Below, in pieces: positions 1-8,527 of a DNA stretch of 64,000 nt. The stretch is from an uncultured Sutterella sp. (GTDB taxonomy: Bacteria; Pseudomonadota; Gammaproteobacteria; Burkholderiales; Burkholderiaceae_F). The first letter of the stretch is position 1; the number at the start of each line of letters is the position of its first letter. Position numbers and translations under genes: made by a program. The stretch spans positions 25,118 to 89,117 of the forward strand of contig CAJKSP010000003.1 of NCBI GenBank assembly GCA_905202595.1, written 5' to 3'. A model generated the notes under the pieces. The model did no database searches, was not told where the DNA came from, and worked only from the letters and a program-made list of their open reading frames with translations.

Positions 1-160
1 GGCAAATCGGTTCAAATTGCGCAGATTGCAAAAGAGATTTGCGCAGAACACTATTGTGCGTCGCTTTCGGCGCGGCAGACACTGACGGGCGTTCGGATGC
101 GGCCCTTTCTTGCGGCCTGCATCCGCCGATCCCAACAGCAGGTGCGAGGAGCCGTCGAAA

Positions 161-1591
161 GTGAAGCGAGACGAATTCTTTTGGATTTCTGAAATCAACA
201 AGGCGACTGTGGTCGTCAACAGCCGCAGCGGTCTGCTCGACGCCAAAACGGCTCGGCTGGCCGCTCGCGGCATCGCTCAGGTGGAGGCTGAAGCGGCGGC
301 CGATCCTGCCAAGCGGGTGAAGAAGTACATCGCCTACGAGCCGATGCTCATTGCGGCAACGAGCCCCGAGGTGACGCTCATCCATGCGGGCCGCTCGAGC
401 CAGGACATTCTCTCGACGATGCGCATCGCGATGGTGCGCGACGATGCGCTGGCCTTTGCCGATGCCTTCGATGCCGTGATTGAGAAGATCCTCGCGCTCG
501 CCGAGGCTCATCGCGGCACGATGGTGCCCAACTATACGAACGGCGTTGCCGCGCAGCCCAACAGCTATGCGCATTATCTCCTCGGCTTTGCGGCGTCGTT
601 TCTGCGCTGCCGCGAGCGTCTCGATCAGTTCTTCGCGCGGCTTAACGAATGCAGCATGGGCGCCACGGTGCTCAACGGCACCGGCTGGCCGCTCGACCGC
701 AGCGGCATGGCGGAAGCGCTCGGCTTCGACCGGCCCCGCCGCAACGCCTTCGACTGCACGTGCCTCGCGCCCGTGGACATGCCGATCGAGCTCGCGTCCG
801 TCATCGGCGCCGCTGCGCTGCAGGCGGGCTCGCTCATCGACGACATCATGGTGCAGTACGCGCAGCCGCGGCCTTGGATCATTCTGGCCGAGGGCGGCGA
901 CAACACGTACGTCTCTTCTGCCATGCCGCAGAAGCGCAACCCCGGTCTCATGAACAACTGCCGCGCCGATGCGTCGGAAGCCATTTCCGAGATGACGGCT
1001 GTCTTCCTGCGCGCGCACAACGTCGTGCCCGGCATGGTCGACGGCAAGAGCTCGGCGAAGAACGGCCGCATGGCGGCGGCCGGCCGCTCGCTCATGGAGC
1101 GCCTTCTGAAGGTGCTCGGCGCGCTTCGCATCAATCCCGAGCGCGCGCTCGAAGAGCTCAACAGCGACTGGACGGCCTCGCAGGAAATCGCCGACCGCCT
1201 CATGCGCGACCACGGCATTCCGTTCCGCATCGGCCATCACATGGCGAGCCGCATGGTGTCCTGGGCCCGTGCGAACGGCGTGCTGCCCCTCGACTTCCCG
1301 TATTCGGAGATGCAGCGCATCTACCGCGAGGAGATTGAGGAGGAGTTCCCCGAGGCATCGCCCGAGCTGCCGATGTCGGAAGCTGAATTCCGCGATGCGC
1401 TCGATCCGAAGAAGATCGTCGAGTCTCGCCGCACGGCCGGCAGCGCCGCGCCTGCCGAGGTCGACGCCATGATCCGCGAAGACCGCGAGGCGCTTTCGGT
1501 CTTCAGAGGCCGTTCGCAGGCGCTTCGCGTACAAATCGACGATTCGCTCGCAGCGCTTGAAAAAGACTTTTCGGCGTGGCTGGAAGCCTGA
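161..1591 (+). CDS. Argininosuccinate-lyase-like enzyme, divergent active site
   Basis: A 476-residue member of the aspartase/fumarase/argininosuccinate lyase superfamily, enzymes that eliminate an amine from a succinyl-type substrate and usually release fumarate. The superfamily signature is present as SSAMPQKRNP (residues 252-261) and the C-terminal third resembles ArgH. The other two active-site blocks have drifted: HAGRSSQD (75-82) replaces the ArgH TGRSRND block, and YTNGVAAQP (125-133) replaces THxQxAQP, so the usual His is Asn127. A canonical argH lies elsewhere in the window (21896), so this is probably a paralogue with another substrate. The GTG start at 161 was chosen because GAGGAG sits about 9 bases upstream; an in-frame TTG at 110 lacks such a site. 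A 7-bp hairpin without a T tract (1595-1612) and 109 bases separate it from a DcuC carrier, so cotranscription is likely. Confidence 0.8.
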   Translation: MKRDEFFWISEINKATVVVNSRSGLLDAKTARLAARGIAQVEAEAAADPAKRVKKYIAYEPMLIAATSPEVTLIHAGRSSQDILSTMRIAMVRDDALAFADAFDAVIEKILALAEAHRGTMVPNYTNGVAAQPNSYAHYLLGFAASFLRCRERLDQFFARLNECSMGATVLNGTGWPLDRSGMAEALGFDRPRRNAFDCTCLAPVDMPIELASVIGAAALQAGSLIDDIMVQYAQPRPWIILAEGGDNTYVSSAMPQKRNPGLMNNCRADASEAISEMTAVFLRAHNVVPGMVDGKSSAKNGRMAAAGRSLMERLLKVLGALRINPERALEELNSDWTASQEIADRLMRDHGIPFRIGHHMASRMVSWARANGVLPLDFPYSEMQRIYREEIEEEFPEASPELPMSEAEFRDALDPKKIVESRRTAGSAAPAEVDAMIREDREALSVFRGRSQALRVQIDDSLAALEKDFSAWLEA

Positions 1592-1700
1592 CGCCTGACG
1601 CTGCCGTCAGGACAGGCGGGGCGCCGGCATGCCGAAGCCCTGCGCTCGTCCGGCGGCAGGCTGCTCTCTATTTTTCATCTCCCTAAAGGAGGCATGTTTC

Positions 1701-3071
1701 ATGTCTGCACTGCTACCTTGGATTGCCGTCGTCGTGACGGTGGCCGCGGGCTGGGCGCTCATCAAGCGGTACTCGACCCACATGGTCCTTTTCTTCGCCG
1801 GTCTGGTGCTGCTCGTCTGCGCGGCGCTCTTGAGCGACGCGAGCTTTCTGCCTAAAGGCGTGAAGACGTCGGGCTTCTGGCTCTTCGACATCTTCTCAAC
1901 CCTGAAGAGCATTGCGACGAAGCAGTCGAGCGGCATCGGCTTCATCATCATGACGGCCGGCGGCTTCGCAGCCTATATGGATCGCATCGGTGCGGCGCGC
2001 GCGCTCGTGAACGTCGCGGTGAAGCCGCTTTCGATGCTGCATGCGCCTTATCTCGTCCTCGTCGGCGGCTACATCATCGGACAGGTGCTCGTCACCGTCA
2101 TTCCTTCTGCGGGCGGCCTCGCAATGCTGCTCCTCGTGGCGCTCTACCCGATTCTTACGGGCGTGGGCGTTTCTCCTGCAGCCGCCGCGGCTGTCATCGG
2201 CACGTCGGCCGGCATGACTTTTGCACCGACGGCCGGCACGGCCAACCTCGCGGCCAAAGTCGCCGGGATCGACCCGATCATCTATCTCGTGCAGTATCAG
2301 CTGCCGCTTGCCGTTCCGACGCTCATCGCCGCCGGCATCGCCCACTACTTCGTGCAGCGCCACTACGACCGCAAGGCCGACGACGTCTACGCAGAAGCCG
2401 CTCAGGTCAAGGCGTCCGATGCGCCTGAGGTGCCCAAGTGGTATGCCGTCTTCCCGGTGCTCCCGATTGCGCTCCTCATCATCTTCTCCAAGCTCGTCGT
2501 TTCGTCGATCAAGCTCGACACGGTGGCAGCTCTCTTCCTCGTCTGGGCGCTTGTGGTCATCATCGAGCTCATCCGCTACCGCGACGTGAAGAAGGTCTTC
2601 AAGGACGCCATGGCGATCTTCCAAAGCATGGGCAAGATGTTCGCCGGCATCGTGGCGCTCATCATCTGCGCGGAGTTCTTCGCCACCGGCCTCAAGACGA
2701 GCGGCCTCATCGATCTCCTCATCAATTCGGCTCAGGGCGTCGGCGCCGGCATGGGCATCATGACCGTGGTGCTGACGGCGATCGTCTCGCTTGTGACTTT
2801 CCTCACGGGCTCCGGCGTGGGCGCCTACTCGTCCTTCGCCGCGCTTGCGCCTGACGTGGCCTCGAGCCTCGGCGCGTCGGTCGAAGCGCTTGTGACGCCG
2901 ATGCAGTTTGCATCCGGCATGCTTCGCGCCATGAGCCCGGTCGCCGGCGTCATCATTGCCGTGGCTGGCGCTGCCGGCGTTTCGCCGATGGCGATCGTGC
3001 GCCGCACGTGGCTGCCGATGATCGTGGGCCTCGTCGTGACGCTTGTCTGCAACCAGATCTTCTTCGGCTAG
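1701..3071 (+). CDS. DcuC-family anaerobic C4-dicarboxylate carrier
   Basis: Inner-membrane carrier of the DcuC family, which exchanges or exports C4-dicarboxylates such as succinate and fumarate under anaerobic conditions. The 456-residue length and the order of about 12 hydrophobic segments match E. coli DcuC, and family landmarks can be read: GFAAYM near residue 90, a Gly/Ala-rich helix with SAGMTFAPTAG in the middle, and SPVAGVIIAVAGAAGVSP near the C-terminus. The ATG at 1701 follows a textbook AAAGGAGG at 1685-1692; the longer frame upstream lacks a ribosome site. It follows the divergent lyase directly, suggesting that it imports the lyase substrate or exports the C4 acid produced. Family is clear; substrate and direction are inferred. 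Confidence 0.88.
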   Translation: MSALLPWIAVVVTVAAGWALIKRYSTHMVLFFAGLVLLVCAALLSDASFLPKGVKTSGFWLFDIFSTLKSIATKQSSGIGFIIMTAGGFAAYMDRIGAARALVNVAVKPLSMLHAPYLVLVGGYIIGQVLVTVIPSAGGLAMLLLVALYPILTGVGVSPAAAAAVIGTSAGMTFAPTAGTANLAAKVAGIDPIIYLVQYQLPLAVPTLIAAGIAHYFVQRHYDRKADDVYAEAAQVKASDAPEVPKWYAVFPVLPIALLIIFSKLVVSSIKLDTVAALFLVWALVVIIELIRYRDVKKVFKDAMAIFQSMGKMFAGIVALIICAEFFATGLKTSGLIDLLINSAQGVGAGMGIMTVVLTAIVSLVTFLTGSGVGAYSSFAALAPDVASSLGASVEALVTPMQFASGMLRAMSPVAGVIIAVAGAAGVSPMAIVRRTWLPMIVGLVVTLVCNQIFFG

Positions 3072-3087
3072 CAGGCTGATCCGAGAT

Positions 3088-3190
3088 CTCCGGCCTGCGA
3101 AGATCCGCAGGCCGGCAGGTCAAGATCCAGGGCGCCTTTGACCTGCCGTCTTGCGGCAGCGCCGAAGGCGCCTTTTTCTTTCTTTTTTTT
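3088..3190 (+). terminator. Tandem hairpins and T-rich tail after dcuC
   Basis: A first hairpin pairs CCGGCCTGCG with its complement around AAGAT (about 3090-3115). A second pairs GGCGCCTT (3131-3138) with AAGGCGCC (3165-3172) around an inner CTGCCG/CGGCAG stem and is followed by a long T/C-rich run to 3190. It fits a strong intrinsic terminator between the carrier and nikR. Confidence 0.75.
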
Positions 3191-3294
3191 CCTTGTCTGC
3201 CGCGGCGTCCGTAAAATAAGAGTGCGCCGGCGCTCAGCCGTCCGATCGGCCTGCCGCCGGCATCGTTTTGCTCATCAAGCCCGCTATCCTTGTC

Positions 3295-3735
3295 ATGAAA
3301 AGAATCACTATTTCGCTCCCTGACGACGTGGCGCAGGATCTCGATGCGCTTCTGAAGAAGCGGGGCGGGAGCAACCGCTCTGAAGCGGTCCGGGATCTCA
3401 TCCGTCAGGAAAAGGCGGCTGCGGCGGCGGTTGAAGGCGAGGGCGAGGCCGTGGCAGTTGTGAGCTACACCTTCAGCCATCATGAGCGGCAGCTTTCAGC
3501 GCGGATGACGACCCATCAGCACGAGCACGCAGGACTCGTCGTTTCCGTCATGCATGTTCATATCGATGAAGAGGATTGCCTCGAGGCCGTGTTCCTGCGC
3601 GGCGCGATGAAGGACGTGCTGCGCTTTGCCGAAGCGGTCATTGCCGAGCCCGGCGTGCGCCACGGAAAATTCAACCTTATTCCGCTTGACGCAGATCCGA
3701 AGCTGCACAGTCATCTGCACGGCGAAGCCGTGTAG
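3295..3735 (+). CDS. nikR: Nickel-responsive regulator NikR
   Basis: Ribbon-helix-helix repressor with a C-terminal ACT-type nickel-binding domain, 146 residues. The N-terminus (MKRITISLPDD) is the DNA-binding strand and helix start. All four high-affinity nickel ligands of E. coli NikR occur at the same numbers: His76, His87 and His89 in the HVH pair, and Cys95. In other bacteria NikR represses nickel uptake and sometimes urease or hydrogenase genes when nickel is replete. No nickel transporter or nickel enzyme lies nearby, so the regulated genes are elsewhere. The ATG at 3295 gives the family N-terminus; an upstream in-frame codon at 3268 would add nine atypical residues and has no ribosome site. 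Confidence 0.93.
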   Translation: MKRITISLPDDVAQDLDALLKKRGGSNRSEAVRDLIRQEKAAAAAVEGEGEAVAVVSYTFSHHERQLSARMTTHQHEHAGLVVSVMHVHIDEEDCLEAVFLRGAMKDVLRFAEAVIAEPGVRHGKFNLIPLDADPKLHSHLHGEAV

Positions 3736-3856
3736 ACAGGCAGAGAGAGGCCGGCGCGCTATGATGCAGAGCCGGCCTCTTCTCTTAGACCGTCCGCATG
3801 GCGGAACGGCCGGAGCGAGGGGCTCTGTCTTCATGTTTTTTGGGAGCCTCCCCTTC

Positions 3857-5608
3857 ATGTGCACCACCGTCATAGTCGGCAAGCTTTGCTCAACTACGGG
3901 CCGCGTCATCGTCGGCCACAACGAGGATTCGGGCGGCCGCGTGCTGCACCAGCAGTTCTTTTGTCCCGGCGGCCGGCATGCACCGGACGAATTTGTTGAG
4001 GGCGAACCCGGCCGCGCCCGCGTGCCTCAGGCGCCCGAGACGCTGGGCGTCTACTGGTCGAATCTGCTTCAGCCTGCGCCCGGCTCGTCATTCGACCAGG
4101 CCTACCTCAACGAGGCGGGCCTCGTCGTGTGCTCCAACAGCGGCGGTTCGTCCTTTACAGGGGATCTGTCGGATGAAGAGGCAGATCTGCGCGACGGCGG
4201 CATCGGCTTTCTGCTCCGCCGCCTCGTGGCGGAGCGCGCTCATACGGCCCGCGAAGCCGTGCTGATCGCCAAGTCGCTGATCGAGAACTACGGCTACTGG
4301 AGCCCGGCGCGCAACTACACCGTCGCCGACAAGAACGAGGCGTGGTGCATCAACGTCGTCAAAGGCCGCCGCATGGTGGCCAAGCGCGTGCCGGACGACC
4401 GCGTGATGCTCATCTCGAACATGCTTGCCATCCGCTCGGTCGACTTTTCGGACAAGGAGAACGTCATCGCCTCCGACGATCTCGTCGACTATGCCATTCG
4501 AACGGGGCGCTACATTCCGAAGATTCCCGGCGACTGCAGCGACTTCGACTTCGCCCGCGCCTATCAGGACGATGAGAACCGCCGCGATCCCGCGAAGAGC
4601 TGCCGCATGCGCATCGGCTGGATGGAGATTGCGGGCGTCTACTGCGCCGACGAGCTGCACTATCCGGAGCTGATGGCCCCGAAGCACAAGATGGGCGTTG
4701 AAGACGTCAAGCGCGTGCTGCGACTTACGAACCCCAAGACCTATGCCGAGCGCGGCGACGGCCGCGCCGATGCCTTCCACGTGTCGGCCGAAGACATTTC
4801 CCGCTCCCACACGCGCGAGTCCTGGGTGGCGGAAATCGCGGACGATCCGCTCTTCACGGTGCTTTGGCGCTGCGCGAGCTATCAGGACACCGGCGTCTAC
4901 GCGCCGTGGTTCCCCATGGCGGGCGCGATTCCGGCGGGCTGCCAGTGGATGGATGTCGAGACGGCGCACCGCGAGCAGTTCTGCGAGCGCCCTGAAAACC
5001 TCTCGCTCGACTTCAGCCGCCAGCACTGGGTCTATGCGGTGCTTGGCGAGCTTGTGAACTTCAATCGCGGCCTCTTTGCGGGCGTGCACCGCGAACGCGA
5101 TGCGCTTGAAGCCTCCTTTGCCGCAGAGGCCGAGGCCGTTCGCAGCCAGGCGGCCGCGCTCGCAGACCGCGAGGCGCAGAAGCGACTCTTGGGCGAATTC
5201 ACCTGCCGCAAGGTGGAGGAGGCGGCGGAGATCTACCGCCGCATGCTGCGGGATCTGAACGGGGTCGAGGCGTCGATCAGCTCCGCAGAGCTTTCCGTTT
5301 CCGACGAGACGGCGCTCGTCTCCATCGCCGTCAAGGCGTCTGCGGATCTGCCGCTCGAGAGCATCGATGCCGACACGATCTGCTGGAGCCTCGGCTTCAC
5401 GACGTCCAAGCCCGCCGTCAATGCGCCGGCAAAGCCTGTGGAGATTCGGCGCCGAGAGACGCCAGAGGGCGCCGAAGCGATCTTCGTCTTCCGCATGCAT
5501 GATGCGGCGCAGTTCGCCTTCCCAGGCCTGCGCGCGGATACCTACATCCGCGGCATTGCCGATCATCGGCGCTTCGTTGCGATGATTCCTGCGGACTTTA
5601 CGGCCTGA
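3857..5608 (+). CDS. C69-family (Ntn-hydrolase) dipeptidase
   Basis: Dipeptidase of peptidase family C69 (PepD-like N-terminal-nucleophile hydrolase), 583 residues. The start MCTTVIVG places Cys2 where the family nucleophile sits, exposed after Met removal or propeptide cleavage, and VGHNEDSGG follows about 18 residues later as in PepD. It would cut dipeptides to free amino acids, in keeping with the other peptidases in the window. The ATG at 3857 was chosen because it puts Cys at position 2; it has GGGAG about 10 bases upstream. An ATG at 3833 would add eight residues (MFFGSLPF), and longer extensions are implausible. No export signal is evident, so it is probably cytoplasmic. It ends ahead of a strong bidirectional hairpin. 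Confidence 0.87.
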   Translation: MCTTVIVGKLCSTTGRVIVGHNEDSGGRVLHQQFFCPGGRHAPDEFVEGEPGRARVPQAPETLGVYWSNLLQPAPGSSFDQAYLNEAGLVVCSNSGGSSFTGDLSDEEADLRDGGIGFLLRRLVAERAHTAREAVLIAKSLIENYGYWSPARNYTVADKNEAWCINVVKGRRMVAKRVPDDRVMLISNMLAIRSVDFSDKENVIASDDLVDYAIRTGRYIPKIPGDCSDFDFARAYQDDENRRDPAKSCRMRIGWMEIAGVYCADELHYPELMAPKHKMGVEDVKRVLRLTNPKTYAERGDGRADAFHVSAEDISRSHTRESWVAEIADDPLFTVLWRCASYQDTGVYAPWFPMAGAIPAGCQWMDVETAHREQFCERPENLSLDFSRQHWVYAVLGELVNFNRGLFAGVHRERDALEASFAAEAEAVRSQAAALADREAQKRLLGEFTCRKVEEAAEIYRRMLRDLNGVEASISSAELSVSDETALVSIAVKASADLPLESIDADTICWSLGFTTSKPAVNAPAKPVEIRRRETPEGAEAIFVFRMHDAAQFAFPGLRADTYIRGIADHRRFVAMIPADFTA

Positions 5609-5663
5609 CGCCAGGCAGCGATACGCCTTCCGCTCCGCTCGACGGCGGCGGGAGGCGCAGAGC

Positions 5664-5717
5664 AAAAAAAAGCGCCGCAGCGAGGCTTCCCAATGAGGGA
5701 GCGCGCTGCGGCGCTTT
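5664..5717. terminator. Bidirectional intrinsic terminator
   Basis: The stem AAAGCGCCGCAGCG (5668-5682) pairs with CGCTGCGGCGCTTT (5703-5716), with an A-run on the left and T's on the right. It serves the C69 gene on the plus strand and the binding-protein gene on the minus strand, which converge here. Confidence 0.8.
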
Positions 5718-5780
5718 GTCTGAGCCTCCTTCAGAGCCGCACGCGGCAGGCAGACTGCTCTGAAGGGGCTTCAAGCAGGC

Positions 5781-6539
5781 TTATTCAGCGGGACGGCCGA
5801 ACCACTTTTCGTGAATCTTGCTGTAGGTGCCGTCGGCTTTGAGTTCTTTAAGCGCCTTGTTGAGGCTGTCGCGCAGCTCAGGCTTGGACTTTGAAATCAC
5901 CATGGCCATCGGCGTGCCGTCTGTGAGAATGTCCAGACGCACAACTTTCTTCTTGAGCGCAGGACGCTGCACGAGCATGTAGTCCGTTGCTGGCGCGGCG
6001 TTGATGACGGCATCAGCATTGCCGGAGATGAGGTTCAGGATCGCATCGGCGCTGCTTTCAAAGGCAGTGATCTTGGCGCCCTTGATTGTCTTGGCTTTGT
6101 CGTGGCTGATCGAGCCGAGCTGCACGGAGACGCGCTTTCCCTCGAGGTCGCTGTAGTCCTTGACGCCATCGGGATTGCCCTTTGGAACGATGATGGTCAG
6201 TCCTGACTGATAAAAGGGCTCTGTGAAAAGGACCTTTTGCGCGCGTTCCGGCGTGACGGCAAAGCCTGCGGCGGCAAAGTCGATGGTGCCAGTCATGACG
6301 GCAGGAAGAATGGCGTCGAACTTGTAGGGTTCAATGACGGCTTCCTTGCCGAGTTTGGCCGCCATCGCCTTGGCAAGGTCAAGTTCGAACCCGACGAGCT
6401 GACCGCTCTTCGAGTCATAGAACTCAAAGGGGGCGAAAGTGCCTTCAGTGGCGACAGTCAGCGTGTCGGCAAGCGCGGAGCCGGCGGCTAGGGCGGCGGC
6501 AAAGGCGCAGAAGAGCTGCTTTTTGAAAGGGATGTGCAT
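5781..6539 (-). CDS. Polar amino-acid-binding protein (ABC-type, GlnH-like), orphan
   Basis: Periplasmic solute-binding protein of the family 3 (GlnH/HisJ-like) group, 252 residues. The N-terminus MHIPFKKQLF... is a classical signal peptide with cleavage near SALA|D. Family features include GTFAPFEF near the mature start, LVGFELDLAKAMA, the ITPERA-like VTPERAQKVLFTEPF, and the typical end HEKWFG. It should deliver a polar amino acid to an ABC importer, but no permease or ATPase gene is adjacent, so it is an orphan that relies on a distant transporter. The ATG at 6539 was chosen because AGGAG lies 7 bases before it and because it gives a proper signal peptide. It converges with the C69 gene across a shared terminator. 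Confidence 0.88.
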   Translation of the reverse strand: MHIPFKKQLFCAFAAALAAGSALADTLTVATEGTFAPFEFYDSKSGQLVGFELDLAKAMAAKLGKEAVIEPYKFDAILPAVMTGTIDFAAAGFAVTPERAQKVLFTEPFYQSGLTIIVPKGNPDGVKDYSDLEGKRVSVQLGSISHDKAKTIKGAKITAFESSADAILNLISGNADAVINAAPATDYMLVQRPALKKKVVRLDILTDGTPMAMVISKSKPELRDSLNKALKELKADGTYSKIHEKWFGRPAE

Positions 6540-7121
6540 GGCGAATCTCCTAGAGAAAAACAGGGCAGGGAGCGTGTTTCTGCGCTCGGCGCGTCCTTCT
6601 CGGCATGGGGTTTGCCAGCTCTTTTTTCCGGCATTGGGCTGAGGACGTCTTCCGGCAGATTTGCTCGGCAGCGTGGAGTGCAATCTAGCGGACATTGAGC
6701 TCGCGGAGCCGTCTCAATCGACCGACTTTTGGCGACAGCAGGCATCATCTGCGGTGAATTCGCTAGTTATTGAATTTCATTGATTTTTTTCGAAATTTCT
6801 TCTCAAAAAAGGCCAAATTGGCGACAATAGCCGACTAATTGAATTGCGCGGCCTTCAGCCGGCTGGCGCAGGCGGCTGCATGGATTGATCAAGAGGAAAC
6901 GGCATGAATGGCGGGGTTTTTCGCGGCGTGCGCTGCGAGAGGCCGGCAGATGGCGGACTGCGGCGGCGGCTTGCGTTCGCAATGTCATTCGCCTAAGGCG
7001 AATTGAGGACGTCGCTGCGGTGCGTTTCCGCTAACCTTTGAAGCTGCTTTGCTGGCTTTGAGAGCGCGCTTGGCGCAAGCTTGAAGCCGTTTCTTGCATC
7101 ACATTTCGAGGATCTCCATCC
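6540..7121. other. Long divergent intergenic region (582 bases), no gene seen
   Basis: Separates the minus-strand binding-protein gene from the plus-strand M20D gene. An AT-rich block (about 6765-6850) breaks the high-GC background and is the likely site of the promoters. A perfect dyad, ATTCGCC-TAA-GGCGAAT, lies at 6987-7003, about 118 bases before the M20D start. No convincing short gene or RNA was found. Confidence 0.5.
6987..7003. promoter_or_regulatory. Perfect 7-bp dyad, possible operator
   Basis: ATTCGCC and GGCGAAT flank the three bases TAA. It lies upstream of the M20D amidohydrolase and has no T tract, so it looks more like a protein-binding site than a terminator. The regulator is unknown. 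Confidence 0.35.
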
Positions 7122-8318
7122 ATGCTCTCCATTGATAAGCTGCCTGTTCCGCCCGAGCTTGAAGCGAACCTTATTCGGTGGCGCCGCCATGTGCATCAGC
7201 ATCCGGAGCTGAGCGAGCAGGAATTCAAGACTGCCGCCTACGTCGAGGCGGAGCTGCGCGCCATGGGCATTGACGAGGTGGAGTCGCTCTCGCCGACGAG
7301 CCGCGTGGCCTGGATCAGAGGCCAGGGCCAGGCCGAGTCCGGCGGGAACCGCGTGATCGCGCTGCGCGCCGACATGGACGCTCTGCCGGTGCCTGAAGCT
7401 ACCGGGTTTGCGTTCGCTTCCGAGAATCCCGGCGTTTCTCATGCCTGCGGGCATGACGGGCACATTGCCATCCAGCTTGGCGCCGCATCCATTCTCATGC
7501 AGTGCCGCAGCAGCTTTTCGGGCAGCGTGAAGCTCATCTTCCAGCCCGCAGAAGAAAAGGCGCCGGGCGGCGCCCGCGAACTGGTGGACCTCGGCGTGAT
7601 GGATGGAGTCGACGCCATTTCCGGTCTGCACATCATGAACGATCCTGTCGGCATGATCCGCGTCTGTACGGACCGCGCGGCCTCGACGGCTTCGGACAGC
7701 TGCTGGATCGACATCGAGGGCTGCGGCTCTCACGGCTCCATGCCGCAGAAGGGCATCGACCCTGTCATGGTCGGCGCGGAAGTGGTGATGGCGCTGCAGA
7801 CGATCGTGTCGCGCAGCATCAGCCCCGACCGCTTCGCCGTCGTGTCGCCCACGATTTTCCAGGCCGGCGACGTGATCAACGCCATCCCGCAGCGCGCCAA
7901 GCTCGGCGTCAACATCCGCACGAAGAATGCCGATGACCGCGTCAAGGTTCGCGAGCGCACGGAAGCGCTTGCCCGCGGCATCGCCGAAGCCAATGGCGCG
8001 CATGCCGACATCTCGTGGCACGAAGGCTGCCCCGCGATTGAACAGGACCCGGCGATGATCGAGCGGGCGCTGCGCGTCGCCAAGGCGGTTCAGCCCGAAG
8101 GCCTGACGGCGACGGGACACGGCATGTTCGCGTCGGAAGACTTTTCCTTCATGGCCGAAAAGGCGCCGGCCGTCTATGTCATTCTTGGCGGCGGCACGGC
8201 GGAAGAGGGCTGCCCGTACGCCAATCACCATCCGGCTTTCCGCTTTGACGAGCGCTGCCTTCTCGCAGGCGCGCGCTACCAGGCGGCGATTGCGCTCGAT
8301 TATCTGATCAATCCTTGA
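7122..8318 (+). CDS. M20D amidohydrolase (hippurate/N-acyl-amino-acid hydrolase type)
   Basis: Zinc- or manganese-dependent amidohydrolase of peptidase family M20D, 398 residues, the group that includes hippuricase and N-acyl-L-amino-acid hydrolases. Metal-site motifs are complete: LRADMDALP (81-89), HACGHDGH (107-114), FQPAEE near 143-148, GLH near 173-175, and the late GHGMFASEDF motif near 343. It would release an amino acid from an acylated derivative in the cytoplasm. GAGGA about 9 bases before the ATG supports the start. Upstream is a long AT-rich regulatory region with a dyad; downstream is the pyridoxal/pyridoxamine kinase gene, apparently with its own promoter. Exact acyl substrate cannot be told from sequence. 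Confidence 0.88.
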   Translation: MLSIDKLPVPPELEANLIRWRRHVHQHPELSEQEFKTAAYVEAELRAMGIDEVESLSPTSRVAWIRGQGQAESGGNRVIALRADMDALPVPEATGFAFASENPGVSHACGHDGHIAIQLGAASILMQCRSSFSGSVKLIFQPAEEKAPGGARELVDLGVMDGVDAISGLHIMNDPVGMIRVCTDRAASTASDSCWIDIEGCGSHGSMPQKGIDPVMVGAEVVMALQTIVSRSISPDRFAVVSPTIFQAGDVINAIPQRAKLGVNIRTKNADDRVKVRERTEALARGIAEANGAHADISWHEGCPAIEQDPAMIERALRVAKAVQPEGLTATGHGMFASEDFSFMAEKAPAVYVILGGGTAEEGCPYANHHPAFRFDERCLLAGARYQAAIALDYLINP

Positions 8319-8401
8319 TGCCTCGGCAGAGCCTGCGATGAGCGCGCAGGCGGCCTTGCCGCCGCTCTTTCAGTATTCTGCAGGCTGGCGCTATGTGCGC
8401 G

Positions 8402-8440
8402 GTCGCGCCGCTGTCTTTGCGCTTAGCTGTATACAATGGC
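8402..8440 (+). promoter_or_regulatory. Possible promoter of the PdxY-type kinase gene
   Basis: TATACAAT at 8430-8437 contains a good -10 element (TACAAT, 8432-8437) about 90 bases upstream of the kinase start. I see no convincing -35 hexamer at the right distance. Confidence 0.35.
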
Positions 8441-8527
8441 AGACTCTTCTGCTTTTCCTTTTTCTACTCCTCCGGCCGTCGGCTTGCGCCGCCAAGATGC
8501 GGCAGCGCCGCGCAGCCGGCTTTATCT

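Noticed and set aside
1..160. Start of window
   Set aside because: No gene, promoter pair or terminator could be supported; only the ribosome site of the first gene at its right end.
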